Of a stretch of DNA of 64,000 nt, positions 47,015 to 58,233 are shown piece after piece. Within the stretch, counting starts at the first letter, position 1. The number at the start of each line of letters is the position of its first letter. Below the pieces are notes generated by a model that worked only from the letters and a program-made list of their open reading frames with translations, made no database searches and was not told the DNA's origin. A program made the position numbers and the translations under genes. The stretch lies in contig NW_025954983.1 in the NCBI RefSeq assembly GCF_022376445.1, forward strand, positions 399,814 to 463,813, in the 5' to 3' direction. This DNA comes from Fomitopsis serialis. Its lineage: Eukaryota > Basidiomycota > Agaricomycetes > Polyporales > Fomitopsidaceae.

Positions 47015-47552
47015 GACGGGGTTGGTGTGCTATCTCGGATACGCCGTTGAGGCATTTCTGGCAGCCTCAGCTTATTATATAGGTATCGCATCTCGATTTT
47101 CATCGTGATAGAGAGTGTACGGAGGCTCACAGGTCCGCCGGCTTGCCGGCCCTTCCGCTGAGCACTCACTTGCGCTGAGCGATGTATCGTCTCATGATCA
47201 CCCTTACTCCAGGAGTAAGTCCGAGCGTGTCTTTCGGAAGCCACTACCCTGCAATCTTCCCATGTATGACGGACCCAGTGAGTGGAAGAAGACCCATGCC
47301 GTGGTGTGCAAATGAAGGACTCAGTCAACGTCTGAGGCACTAGTTGCCAAAAGAAGGAGCAGATCCCGGCGTCGGGCTTAGTCAGCAGCGTGCAGAGTAC
47401 GCGCATCGTCGCGGCAACACGCCCATCCACTTTCATTCGTTTGCGCACATTCCGTCTCCCTCCTCGCCGCCAGGAAGCTCGCATGCTGGCTCTCCTGCTA
47501 CGTCCGCGACAACATTGACATCTCGCCCGGCTGTAGCCTGTGACACGGTCCA
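47015..47552. promoter_or_regulatory. Divergent promoter region, aldolase and MGM1
   Basis: The two start codons face away from each other across 538 bases. Besides the TATA candidate no element was recognised, and no gene fits here. Confidence 0.45.
47075..47081 (-). promoter_or_regulatory. TATA box candidate of the aldolase gene
   Basis: TATATAA on the minus strand, 61 bases before the ATG at 47014, within the 538-bp divergent promoter shared with MGM1. Confidence 0.4.
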
Positions 47553-50500
47553 ATGTACGCTGCCGTGCGCCGTCGCGTCTCCGCGTTCTCGCTGAAGAAG
47601 ACCGTCGCCTATGGCTTGAAGACACCCTCTCGGAGACAGCTCGAGGCCTCCCGGCCTGCGCACAGACAGTTCACGACCTTCTTGACGTCCAACCACCTCC
47701 GTTCACGACCTCGTTATGCCCCGTCTCCAGCTGCGCTGCGCCATATGCATGTCCGCGCGCTCTCGTACTCGTCTATCCCTAGATTCGTGCTCCGGGCCTT
47801 CCGCGTCCCGATTGCCACTGCTACAGTAGGTGCGGGTGGCGTCACGTACGCCAACTACAAGTTCGAAGGTGCGTGTACTGCTCGTCTTGGTGCATACGGA
47901 GACCGAGTGATCTGGTTCCGCTGACAGAGTTCCGGAAGAAGTCTTCGGACTGGATCTCGAGTGTGCAGGATACAGCGACGGACCTGATTGATTCTGCATC
48001 CGACGCTGTCAAGTCGGCAAAGTCCCTGATCCCAGAAGTGAAGCTGCCCGAGTTCGAGACACCACAATTTTTGAAGGACCTATTCTCTGGAGAAGGTGCA
48101 GGCGGCGAGGGCAGTGGTAACGGTGGCAGGTCCGGAAGCTCAGGGAAGAAGCAGCCAGATGGGGATGACGCCACGGCGCTGGCTGCCATGTTGGCTGCTA
48201 CAACACTTTCCGCTTCGGACTCGAAAGCGAACGGCAAGGATGATGGGACATCCGCAGACGCACGGCAGAACGGTCTCATGCACCTCACAAAGAAACTCAT
48301 TGAAATCAGGAGTATGTTAATCAGCATCGACCAGAGTGACGCACTCAAGCTACCGAGCATCGTTGTAATCGGCAGCCAAAGCTCAGGCAAGAGCTCGGTC
48401 CTTGAGGCAATTGTCGGGCACGAGTTCCTTCCTAAGTACGTACGGCCACGCCAATCATTCGAAATAATGCTAACACTCTCGCAGAGGAACCAACATGGTT
48501 ACTCGCCGTCCGATCGAACTGACCCTCATTCACACGCCTGGCGCTGCGGAGGAGTACGGGGAATTCCCTGCTCTCGGACTTGGCAAGATCACGGACTTCT
48601 CCAACATTCAGAGGACGTTGACTGACCTCAACCTTGCCGTGCCCGCCTCGGAAGCCGTCTCAAACGACCCCATTGACCTGCGGATATACAGTCCGCGTGT
48701 TCCAGACTTGACGCTGATCGACCTCCCCGGTTACGTCCAGATCGCGTCGATGGACCAGCCTGAATCGCTGAAGGAGAAGATTGCGGGCCTCTGCGAGCGG
48801 TACATCCGTGAACCGAACATCATCCTGGCGGTCTGCGCGGCGGACGTTGACCTGGCCAACTCGCCCGCGCTACGTGCAAGCAGGAAAGTCGACCCACTCG
48901 GCCTGCGTACCATTGGAGTCGTGACGAAGATGGACCTTGTTCCACCAACACAAGGTGCTGAGATCCTCGCAGGCAACCGCTACCCTCTCCATCTCGGTTA
49001 CGTCGGCGTCGTCTGCAAACCGCCAGGCAAGAAGCCGCGCAACGAGTCGAGCGCGCTCGTCGCGAGACAAGCTGAAAGCGACTACTTCGGTGCACATCGC
49101 GAGCAGTTCGGCAACAAGTCGAGCCTCATGGTTGGCACGGACACGCTACGGCGCCGGCTCATGGAGGTGCTCGAGTCGAGCATGGCGTCGTCGCTACACG
49201 GCATCACGAACGCGGTGCAACTCGAGATGGAGGAGGCGCAGTATCAGTTCAAGGTGCAGTACAACGACCGCCGCATCACCGCCGAATCATACGTTGCGGA
49301 AACGATGGACGCGCTCAAGGCGCGCTTCCGCGAGTTTACTGGACAGTTCCGCAAGCCGCACGTCCGCACGAAGCTCAAGGCGATGCTCGACGAAAAGGTG
49401 CTCAACGTCCTCGAACAACTCTACTGGTCAGACAAGCGGACGCCCGAGCTCACCGCGATCGCGGCGGACCCGAAGGTGAAACCAGAGAACGTGGAGCCGT
49501 ACTGGCGGTACAAACTCGAGGCTGCCTCGTCGCTGCTCACCAAGTCAGGCGTCGGACGCGACGCGACTCTCCTTGTCGCAGATGGCCTCCGTGCGCTCAT
49601 CGACTCCATCGCGGCGGGCGAACCGTTCACGTACCACCCGCGCGCGGCGGAGCGGCTCATTCAGTTCTCGCACATGCTCCTGCGCGACCGCATCGGGATC
49701 ACGGCGGACCAGGTGGAGAACTGCATCAAGCCGTACAAGTACGAGGTCGAGGTCGAGGCGCGCGAGTGGGAGCTCGGGCGCACGCAGGCGGTGGAGCTGT
49801 TCGAGAGCGAGATGCGGATGTGCGAGGACAAGCTGAAGGATATCAGGAAGCGCGTGGGCGGCAGCCGTCGCTTGACAAGCCTGATGACGTACGTGAAGGG
49901 GATAGAGGAGAAGGAGAGCGAGAGGAGGCGGAAGCGGTTAAGCGGGGTAGAGGAGGGTGACGCACCGGATCTCAATGGAGACGACTACCGTTACCCGCAG
50001 GGACAAGTCCTCGATGGTGAGTCCACCTGTATGCGCTGACCCATGTAAGGTGCTGACGCGCTGATAGGCCGACATGCTATTCTTTGCTCTGACAGGCTGA
50101 GCATCCTCAAGCTCCGGCTTGCGGCACTCAAGTCGAAGCGATGCAAGGGCGGCCCGGAGAACGACGTCTTCTGCCCAGAGATCTTCCTCAACGCTGTAGC
50201 AGACAAGCTGGCTTACACGTCAGCTATGTTCATCAACATCGAGCTCCTCGATCATTTCTTCTACCAGGTATGTTGCGGTTGGCATGTCCCTCTCACCATA
50301 CGCTGAGCGGATCCTTGTAGTTCCCCCGCGAAATCGACTCGCGCCTCCTCTACGACCTCGATCGCCGAGAAATTGTCGAGTTCGCTCGGGAGAATCCCGC
50401 CGTAAGGCAGCATCTTGATCTCCAGGAGCGCAAAGACAAACTCGAGGAGGTAAGTCCGCGCTTGCGTGCCCAGATCTCGGACAGTACTCATTCGCTGCCA

Positions 50501-50599
50501 TAGGTCATGAAACAGCTGAACAGCTTGGCCACCCTACGGCCAGATGTCCAGCCCACCCCACGTCGAGCACGCGGCCTGTTTGGCAGTATGTTCGACTAG
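47553..50599 (+). CDS. MGM1: Mitochondrial dynamin-like GTPase MGM1 (OPA1 orthologue)
   Basis: Six exons (47553-47868, 47928-48435, 48485-50016, 50068-50267, 50321-50449, 50504-50599) sum to 2781 nt, 926 residues. The N-terminus is Arg-rich, like a mitochondrial presequence. It is followed by a hydrophobic segment ([20 protein letters not shown]) suited to inner-membrane anchoring and rhomboid processing. The dynamin G domain has GSQSSGKSS near residue 254, NMVTRRP (switch 1), DLPG near 354 and TKMD near 422. Middle and effector regions follow, ending in [14 protein letters not shown]1 drives inner-membrane fusion and cristae shape. All exons are open. Its promoter is shared with the divergent aldolase gene. 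Confidence 0.96.
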
Positions 50600-50774
50600 A
50601 TAATCTTGCGCCTTCGCTCATTCTCGGATTTGGATACCAGTACTTACTGTAATCACGACTGGGTTCGTCGCGTATGCTATCTCCAGCTCAAGCTCAATCA
50701 TGTCATACATTAGTGTTCCTTCCGGATAAAAAACAACATGGATATACAACGGATAGATAGGACAGGAGAGGCGT

Positions 50775-51386
50775 CTACAACTTGGCCTTTGTCTTGGCCG
50801 CCTGTATAGAGGGAGGGTAAGTCACTGGGCATAAGGTTGGGGAGGCGGGGCTTGCCTTCAGCACTCCGTCCAATTTCGTGGCGAACATCATGTTGCCCTT
50901 CGTCTTGAGCTTGCCTGTCATGAAAGCCTTCTGTCCGTCGAGCTGTAGAGCCCAATCCGTGAGCAGTCGTCCTGACAGCACATGCGAGACGGGACGCACC
51001 TTGCCGTCAGCTAGTTGCTGGAACGTCTCGTCGGACATGATGAGGGTCACGTTCGGCTTCGTCTTCGCCGCGCCCTTGTACACCGATCCTGTCGACTTCA
51101 TGTCGATGGTCCAGACGCCCTCCTTGCCCTCCGCGTTCTTCACGCGCAGCTCGAAGATGCCGTTCGTCTGTGGGTCGCGTGCGGTCAGCTCTGGGTGCAG
51201 CAGCGCGACGTGCGACGAGGACGCACCTTCTTGATCTGTGCCTTCTTCTCCTCGTCATTGTAGCCGTTGAAGACGGTCGCGAGCGCTGCGAGTGTCTCGG
51301 ACGACTGGTTCCTCGTGAATCCTACTGGTACCACGTTCGTGTGGACACTATCCTACCTTGAAACCCAGTTCCTTGATGTCAGACAT
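50775..51386 (-). CDS. SCP2 sterol-carrier-domain protein
   Basis: Five small exons (51386-51357, 51304-51227, 51167-51000, 50942-50856, 50801-50775) total 390 nt, 129 residues. MSDIKELGFKSSETLAALA starts the protein. NGIFELRVKNAEGKEGVWTI, YKGAAKTKPNVTLIMSDETF and QKAFMTGKLKTKGNMMFATK are the SCP2 lipid-binding fold. The end KTKAKL resembles a peroxisomal targeting tripeptide (AKL), so peroxisomal import by PEX5 is likely. The last intron starts GCAAGC, a GC-AG intron. It binds and transfers sterols or fatty acyl chains non-enzymatically. The gene is intact. Confidence 0.93.
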
Positions 51387-52082
51387 GGTGATTTACGTAG
51401 TTCACGATGAAAAGGGAGAGATGGGATAGTCGGAGAAGCGTCAGAGATGCTGGCAAGGAGGAGGGGGGAAGCTGGAGATGGGGAGATGCTTCCCCAGCTG
51501 AACTTATGATGCTGGGAGCTGAACAGCGCGCTCGGACTCACCGACTGGTCCGATGCATGTGATAAACGCGCTCATAGATGCAATCGGGCATCCTCAGTGC
51601 TCACTGAGAGTCAGACCAGCTCACATTTGATACGAGTAGTTTCAGACGAGGAGTGCAACGACACCATGATGTGTTGTGTCAAGCAATCTCTGGCTGCGGT
51701 AGCCCCGCTAGACACATTCAGAAATGCGTAGGCAATGCGTAGGTCGAGTACGTATAATCCTTTCCGATGGACAATATCATGCGCCAGTCCCATAAGGACT
51801 GAGTCTGTCGTCCGTGCGATGAGACGTAAGCCTACGCCTGCTTTACGTCTTCATCGTACTATGTCAATGTAGCCGCATTGACACGAGCACGATTGACGCG
51901 GCAGCCGTGGCCCCATCGCCTGCTGTCGAAGGAAACTCCAATGGAAGGGCGGGCGATACACCTGATAAATCATGAACAGAGTCGCAGTCTATGTAGGACA
52001 TACTTACCTTGAAGACACCTCGAGCTGAAGCTGTGTCATGATCAGTGCCGCCGGACGGGACGTTCACCAGAGCGCCGGTCTA
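51387..52082. other. Intergenic region
   Basis: Between the SCP2 start and the MED22 stop, both on the minus strand. Probably the SCP2 promoter and MED22 3' UTR. No gene recognised. Confidence 0.4.
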
Positions 52083-52663
52083 TCATTGACTCTCCGGCCG
52101 GCGTCCTGACCGCCCTTGGTGAAGTATCTCGTCCAATTTGCCCGCCACCTCCTGCTTCAACGTGTCCTTCTCTGCTTGAACATCCCGCATTTCCGCATCC
52201 CTACGATTTGCGATTTGCGACTCGTCGGACAGTAATAGCAGCAGCTTCATGGAGTGGATGATGGACAGCAGAGAATGTGCTGCCCGGATCTAAGAGCTCT
52301 GGGATTCAGCAAAAGATACAAACCAACTACATGCTAACTCACCATTGACTCTGCTCGGCATTCAGCCTGGTAGGACTCTTGCGCTATTCTGAACTTGTCC
52401 TTGTCTCCGATCTGTTCCAACTAAGCACAAGTCCCGGGGCAACAAGGCATCCCACTCACCGAAGCCAGCCCGACAAGGTCGACCATTCCGTCCACCAGTG
52501 TGTCGACCTCAACGTCGACTTTCTTGTTCCACTCCTCCTCTATGGCATCCAGGTACTCGTTCGAGTTCTGGTCGACGAGCGGCTGAATCGGGCGCTGGAG
52601 GAGGTTGGCTGTGGGCAGCGCAGAGGGACGAGAAACATCGCTTTGTGGTATAGCGTCCGCCAT
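52083..52663 (-). CDS. MED22: Mediator subunit MED22
   Basis: Three exons (52663-52460, 52420-52343, 52289-52083) sum to 489 nt, 162 residues. The core EYLDAIEEEWNKKVDVEVD followed by TLVDGMVDLVGLAS is the MED22/Srb6 helix. Then GDKDKFRIAQESYQAE and HSLLSIIHSMKLLLLLSDES complete the family pattern, with a charged C-terminal helix. MED22 sits in the Mediator head with MED11 and MED17. The gene is divergent from the RAD51D-like gene, with 257 bp between starts. Confidence 0.9.
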
Positions 52664-52920
52664 GGTGGAGGTTCAGTATCAGCCACAGTGGCTGGACGGT
52701 GGTGGTCAGTGCGTTCGAAGCGGGCCGAGAATCCCAACGCGTCTGTGGCGTGGACCCGGGCCACTCGCGCGGTCGACCGTGTTTGACTTGTCAACGCCGT
52801 GTACGCGCCTCGCACTCGTACTCTTGCGACTTTATTGCTTGATAGTGCCCGCTGCTGTCTGTTATCTGGGCGTACATTCCAGGCCCTGCATATCCACCGC
52901 TGAAAGCTTTTCATTCTGCA
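52664..52920. promoter_or_regulatory. Bidirectional promoter, MED22 and RAD51D-like
   Basis: The two ATGs point away from each other across 257 bp, so both transcripts must start here. No defined motif was picked out. Confidence 0.5.
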
Positions 52921-54241
52921 ATGCGCCTCCAAACTCTGGTCCCCTCGCCTCCCCAGACCCTGCTCGACGCGTTGGCGCAGGTCGGAATCCGCACAGACAC
53001 GGATCTGCTCTTCTCAGCGACCCCTGTCGACATCTTCAGAAAGCTTCCATCCGGTACTCTGAGTCTACATGATTTTCACTCATTCGTCGCGCAAGTAACG
53101 CGACAAGCGGCGGCACCAGCCGTCTGCGGAGACGTGCTCTTCGAACAAGGGAAGAGAAGGGAAGAGAGCGATCTCTACAGTGAGCCCACTACGGGGGTGC
53201 GACAGCTTGACCAGCTGCTGGGCGGACTTGCACCTCCGCGCGTCATTGAGGTCTCGGGAGACAGAGGGTCCGGCAAGTCGGTATGTATGCTGTTGCAGCG
53301 AAACGTGCTACTGAGCCGACGTGTGGACACCGTCTACAGTCCTTTGCGCTTCAGTCGTGTTGCGACATCTTTCTTCTGACCACAACCTCGGAGCGCTGTG
53401 GATCGATACCACAGGGGAGTTCTCTGCCGACCGTATACCTCCTCTTCTCGAGTCCTATGAGGGCTGTGTAAGATGCCAGTCTTCTCGGTCCACGCAACGA
53501 GTCCTAAGCTGTGGGTTATAGGCGGTGTCTACTACTCTAGAACGGCTACAAGTCGCGCTCGCCTTCGACATCGAGACAGCCCAAGACGTGTTAGAAATGA
53601 TTCGGACGACCCTGAGCGTGAGTTGCACGCCCTCCGTACGCAGGGTACTGCTGAGACCATCCGACGTAGACACATCCCGACGCTCCGCCCGTCGTGCGCT
53701 GCGTAGTTGTAGACACTGTCACCGCACTACTCAGTCCCCTACTGAGCGCGGTTTCCTCCCAAGGTATCTCTGCGCACTGTGCTCCGTCGTAAGCTCACCT
53801 TCGTTTGGAATATAGGCCATGCCATCATGACCACATTCATGCGCCAGCTCCAAACCCTCGCCCAATCCTTCTCCCTGACCATCCTCGTGAGTCCATCTGG
53901 TTTCCCGGGCACCATCCGACCAATCACCTCCCTCCTCGCAGGTTATCAACTCGTCTACACGGTGCACGCCTCGCAACCCCGACTCCGTCTTCGCCACAAC
54001 CGACAGAAAGCCCGCGCTCGGGCCGTCATTCACTTTCCTAACAGATACGACGCTCTGGCTCGCAAGACACGACACCGCTGAAGACGGGAGTGCGACGCAC
54101 GTCGCGGAAATCTTCCGATCAAGGATGGTAGTGCGTCTCTCCACAGTGGATGTGTCCTATTCAGTTGGGCTGACATCGATGTAGCCTTCTCGGTCATGGT
54201 GCACATTCAAGATTCGACGCGGTATACTGTCAGACACGTAG
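52921..54241 (+). CDS. RAD51D-like RecA-family recombination ATPase, one frameshift
   Basis: Exon 1 (52921-53280) gives 120 residues ending in the Walker A motif SGDRGSGKS. Its middle has GVRQLDQLLGG, the usual entry to the RecA core. Exon 2 carries VVLRHLSSDHNLGALWIDTT, which is one base out of frame with SFALQ near 53353. Later exons give LERLQVALAFDIETAQDVLE, a Walker B strand (RCVVVDTVTALLSPLL), HAIMTTFMRQLQTLAQSFSL and VINSSTRCT. LTDTTLWLARHDTAEDG and FRSRM follow, ending at TAG 54239-54241. The compact core and short N-terminus fit RAD51 paralogue RAD51D better than RAD51 itself. It should act in homologous recombination in the nucleus. Confidence 0.8.
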
Positions 54242-54610
54242 TGCAGGTGACGGAACCTACGAGCCAGGGCCACTATGCTCCTATCAACGGCGAGCGACTG
54301 TCCGCAGGTTGTACACCAGGTTGGTGCTCCTATGGACGACACCCGATGCTCAGGGCGATACGAGGGTGACCTTCGTCAGGCGTAACTTCAAAATCGAAGC
54401 CCGGTCGTGTCTTGTGGTCAGACCGACAACTGCAGTCATAACCCTGCTGTCTCGAAGCATAGCTAAGGCATAGCTCAGTCAAGAGCGTCCATGACACTAG
54501 ATGTACAATACTCAAACACTGCACGCAATATGTATACTTACTATAGATCATCGAACCTGCACCCAATGCATTCATTAGTATAAGCCTTCTGCGAGAGACA
54601 GCCACACCAC
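54242..54610. other. Convergent 3' region
   Basis: Between the stops of the RAD51D-like gene (+) and the SERINC gene (-). Nothing recognised. Confidence 0.4.
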
Positions 54611-56410
54611 CTACCTATCCGGCATGATGACCGGCGCAAGCAGGCTCCACATGTACAGGACCATGCAGACCCAGCTCGACACGACGCGGACCCACATGGC
54701 GATCTCCGAGCGGCCGATGTAGACGTCGTCGTCGGGGCCGGGCTCGGTCTTGACCACGTTCCTGCGATGCAATTGATTAGCTCTGAGGAGATGCAGTACT
54801 GAAGGATAAGCGTACCAGTCTGTCAGCAGGACGGCGACATACATCGCGCCCATGGCGAAGATGATATGGAACCAAGAGTACTGCAGAGATAGTATCATCA
54901 GAGTAGGCATCGTGAGAAAAGCAGCGAAGGCGTACGTTGTATCGTGTGCCGGTGCGTTCGTCGTCTCGGGTCTCTCCGACAACCTCATCTTCGTCCTCTT
55001 CCTCGTCTTCATCGAGTGCAGAAGCGGGGATAGCACTAGAACGCTGGGTCAGCTGTCATGTGAACAAGCAGAAATATTATACCCACCCTGCCTCCACAGC
55101 TGCCAACAAGGCCTGATACCTAGGAGACTCCGTACGGCCCGGCTGAGTGTTCACGACGCCCATCTCCGCATGCCCGTCATCATTCGAGAGTTCGATGGCA
55201 CCCTTCTTGTTGTTGCCAACCAGCGCACGGCTCTGCGTCGCCGCCCTGCTGGTTGAGTAGGCAATAGCCAGGAAGGTGAACAGGGCGCCGAGCACGACAG
55301 TGGTGTTCTTTGCTCCCTCGCCGACGCCGCCCTTCCTCAGCGGGTTGCACGTCTCATGCGTGTGGTTGCCGACGGCGGATGTGATGAGGTAGGTGCAGTA
55401 CGCAGCAACCATGCTCGCCTGCGCGAGGCCGCTGCGGGGGTTGTGCTCCTGCACGACCGGATGCACGCACACGATCGTGATGAGGATGCAGAGCGCGAGG
55501 TTGAACGAGATGAAGAACCGGTTGAGCGTGCAGCCGCTGTCCGCGAAGAACGCATAGAGCACGCTCGTCAGCGTGATAGCAGCGACGTACATACCCGCCG
55601 TGCTCCCGATCAGAACCCACTGCCACAGATTCGAGTTGGAGTTCTCCCAGTTTTCGAGGCAGGTCTCGGACCAGGAGTGCGCAAAGTCGACGAGGAGAAC
55701 GAGGCCGAGGAGAATGAAGATAGTCGCGCCGATGAGGGCGACGTAGTTGCCCCAGAACATGAAGAAGCCGTTCGGGATGAAGAAGGACGCGACCACGAGG
55801 ACAAGCCAGAGGAAGACTTTCGGGCCCCACCAGCCGTTCTGAATGGACGCACGCTTGTCTTTGGTGTCCTTCACGCCGACAAGGGAGGCACCGAGGATGA
55901 AATGGAAGAGCGAAAGAGCGAAGCATATCCGGTGGACCTGCAATTCAACGCCATCGCTGAGTACGACCGCACCCACAGTCAAGGAGTGGACATTAAGCAC
56001 GTACCGCCAGTACACCATAACATCGACCGCCGTCGCAGTCCATCTCCAAGTAGCCATGACTCCATCTCTCGATGGTTTGAATCGCGAGTGGTGTCTTCAT
56101 GAGCCATGCGAACATTGAGTTCAGGCAAAAGATGATCTAGACGTACAGGTGTCGTATCAGGCTCACAAGACTAGCAAGTCCACGGATATGTACATACCGC
56201 AAAACCAACCCGCGTTGCGATGGAGGAGTTACAATTACATGACTTGAAGAACATCGACGCTACACGTACGACGTTAGCTCTTGAACCGCATTCAAGGTAC
56301 CAACTCGACTAACCAGCCGTCGAAGTGAAACAGAAGGCGAGACCGCCTATACATGATGTAGCGACGGTCCCCAGGATACCCGTGAAGGGCAGGGATAACA
56401 AGAGGCCCAT
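54611..56410 (-). CDS. TMS1: Serine incorporator family protein (SERINC/TMS1)
   Basis: Start ATG 56410 gives MGLLLSLPFTGILGTVATSC. Introns then join SCNCNSSIATRVGFA, IIFCLNSMFAWLMKTPLAIQ and GRCYGVLA to VHRICFALSLFHFILGA. About ten hydrophobic helices follow, with DFAHSWSETCLENWE, the typical SERINC D-F-x-H-x-W motif. NRFFISFNLALCILITIVCV and AAYCTYLITSAVGNHTHETC are also typical. After an acidic linker (DEDEEEDEDEVVGE) come YSWFHIIFAMGAMYVAVLLT, DWN and SEIAMWVRVVSSWVCMVLYM, ending VIMPDR at TAG 54613-54611. The family works in the endomembrane system and affects membrane lipid distribution. All exons are open. Repeat element copy B ends about 100 bp upstream of its start. Confidence 0.95.
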
Positions 56411-56511
56411 GATGTGAATGAGTGAGTGAGTGTAAGTGCACAGTCGGCGCACAGGTCCGGTTATGGCGCAGCGGTCCATTACGTAAGCGTCTCGCCCTGT
56501 CCGAAACTAGC

Positions 56512-58233
56512 CGCGCCGAGCAGTTGCCATTTCGAGCCCATTATTCTGCATCCGGACGCGATGTGGACCCACAAAAGCCCATGAGGTGATCTACAAGCGA
56601 TTGATTGGCCCGAGCGCATCGATATGGCGGAAAATCTCCTCTCCCGTGGACTGCCCCGGATTTGGGTCGTGTGCCACTCCCGCCCGCGCGTATATAGGAA
56701 GCAGCTATCCGCACCTTCGCCCAGTCCGTCTCTCTTCTCATCCCATCATCTCCCTTTCCTCTGATCCCCCCTCCGTGTCATGTCATTCGGGGCCAATTCG
56801 GGGCGTGCCTTTGTCTTGTACTCGTAGCTGCTACGGGATATGAGGTCCCCGCTTACTGACCTCGCCGTGTAGTGAGCCACTCAGGCTGCGGGCCCCCGAA
56901 TTGTACGCCACCAACACCACTCGTCAAGGTATGTTATACTCCTCGGTCAAGGACTTCATCCTGACGTTGCCTGGTGTTGCCTCACACTCGTCCGTCAGCC
57001 GCAAGTTCTGTCCGATGTTCGCCGCCACACTCGCTGCCAGCCTCCGCCACTCCCGGCCACCAGACAGCCTCAAGGTGGTCCACTTAAGAGCGTGTCGCTG
57101 GGCCTGTTCTCTATTGCTTCTTGTTCTCTCTTGCTTGTCTGTACTCTGCATGTTCGCCTGTGCCATATGTCCTGCCTAGTATACGCTGAGCTGATTGTTG
57201 GGATCACCGCAAGCCTATGTGATTCTGTGAGTGGTGAGCAGGTCTTCTTTCATCGTCGTCGCTCATATACCAATTCTCTACGTAGTCAAGTCTTCTGAGG
57301 CAAGACCGGGTCGTCAAGCGCTGCAACTCCGCTGCTTCAAGGCGTTGCTTGAGGCCACCTCTCGGTCTCAGCTCGTCTCCTTGTTGGTATGTGATCCGGC
57401 TGTTCACTCCGTTGCTCCTTGCTAACGTCGGTCGCGTCAGTTGGTTCAAAGGTCAAGCGCTGCAAGCATACTGCCTCCAGTGGGTGTCCGATGTCAAACG
57501 CCGCAACATAGGCTGCGTCAAGGCGGGGGGTGAAGCTGATGCAAGGGTCAAGCGCTGCAAGTTGAGCTGCCTCCAGTACAAGCTCTTTAAGGGTCAAGCG
57601 CCGGAAGCAGGGGCTGCCTCAACGAGGCCATCGTGAAGCGCCGCAAGGTTGGCAGCCTCAAATTGTGGCGGGCGACGACGGCAAGGGTCAAGCGCTGCAA
57701 GCGGGGCTGCGTCAACATGAGTTTCAAGCGCCCCAAACGGGCTGATTCAAGTCGGGGCGGGGATCGTCAAGCGCCAAGCGGGCTGCCTCAAGACGGGCCG
57801 TCGTCAAGCGCTGCAAGTCTAGCTGCGTCAACTTCAACCTGAAGCCAAGGGTCAAGCGCCGCAAGGAGGGAGGCTGCCTCAAGAGCTGCAAGACGAGCTG
57901 CATCAACCCCAAGGTCCGTCAACAGTCAAGCGCCGGAAGCGAGGGCTGCGTCAAGGAGTGGGCCATCCGGGTCGTCAAGCGCTGCAAGTTGAGCTGCGTC
58001 AATAGCGACGTCAAGGGTCAATCGCCGGAAGCGGGGGCTGCGTCAACGGGGGTCCCTGGCCATCGTCAAGCGCCGCAAGCGAGGCTGCAGCAAGAGCCTT
58101 CAAGAGGCCCTCGAGGGCGGGCGGACGCTTGCACTTGTGCGGCGACCGTCCGGGCGCGGACCTTTACGTGGTCCTCGGGATAAGTACCCTCGTGCCGCTT
58201 CATGCGCGCGAGGGGAAACCAACTCGCGCCGAA
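56512..58233 (+). repeat. Repeat element copy B, about 1.72 kb, inverted relative to copy A
   Basis: Matches the reverse complement of 41982-43743. From its start it has a TATATAGG box near 56691, a CT-rich leader (CATCATCTCCCTTTCCTC), and a middle with TATGTTATACTCCTCGGTCA. From about 57310 to 58090 there is an array of some 16 GTCAAGCGCYGCAAG-like units spaced 35-60 bp. It ends at CCAACTCGCGCCGAA. Flanking bases differ from copy A, which places the edges to within a few bases. No obvious TIR or target-site duplication was found. It sits directly upstream of the SERINC gene, in the opposite orientation. Confidence 0.75.
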
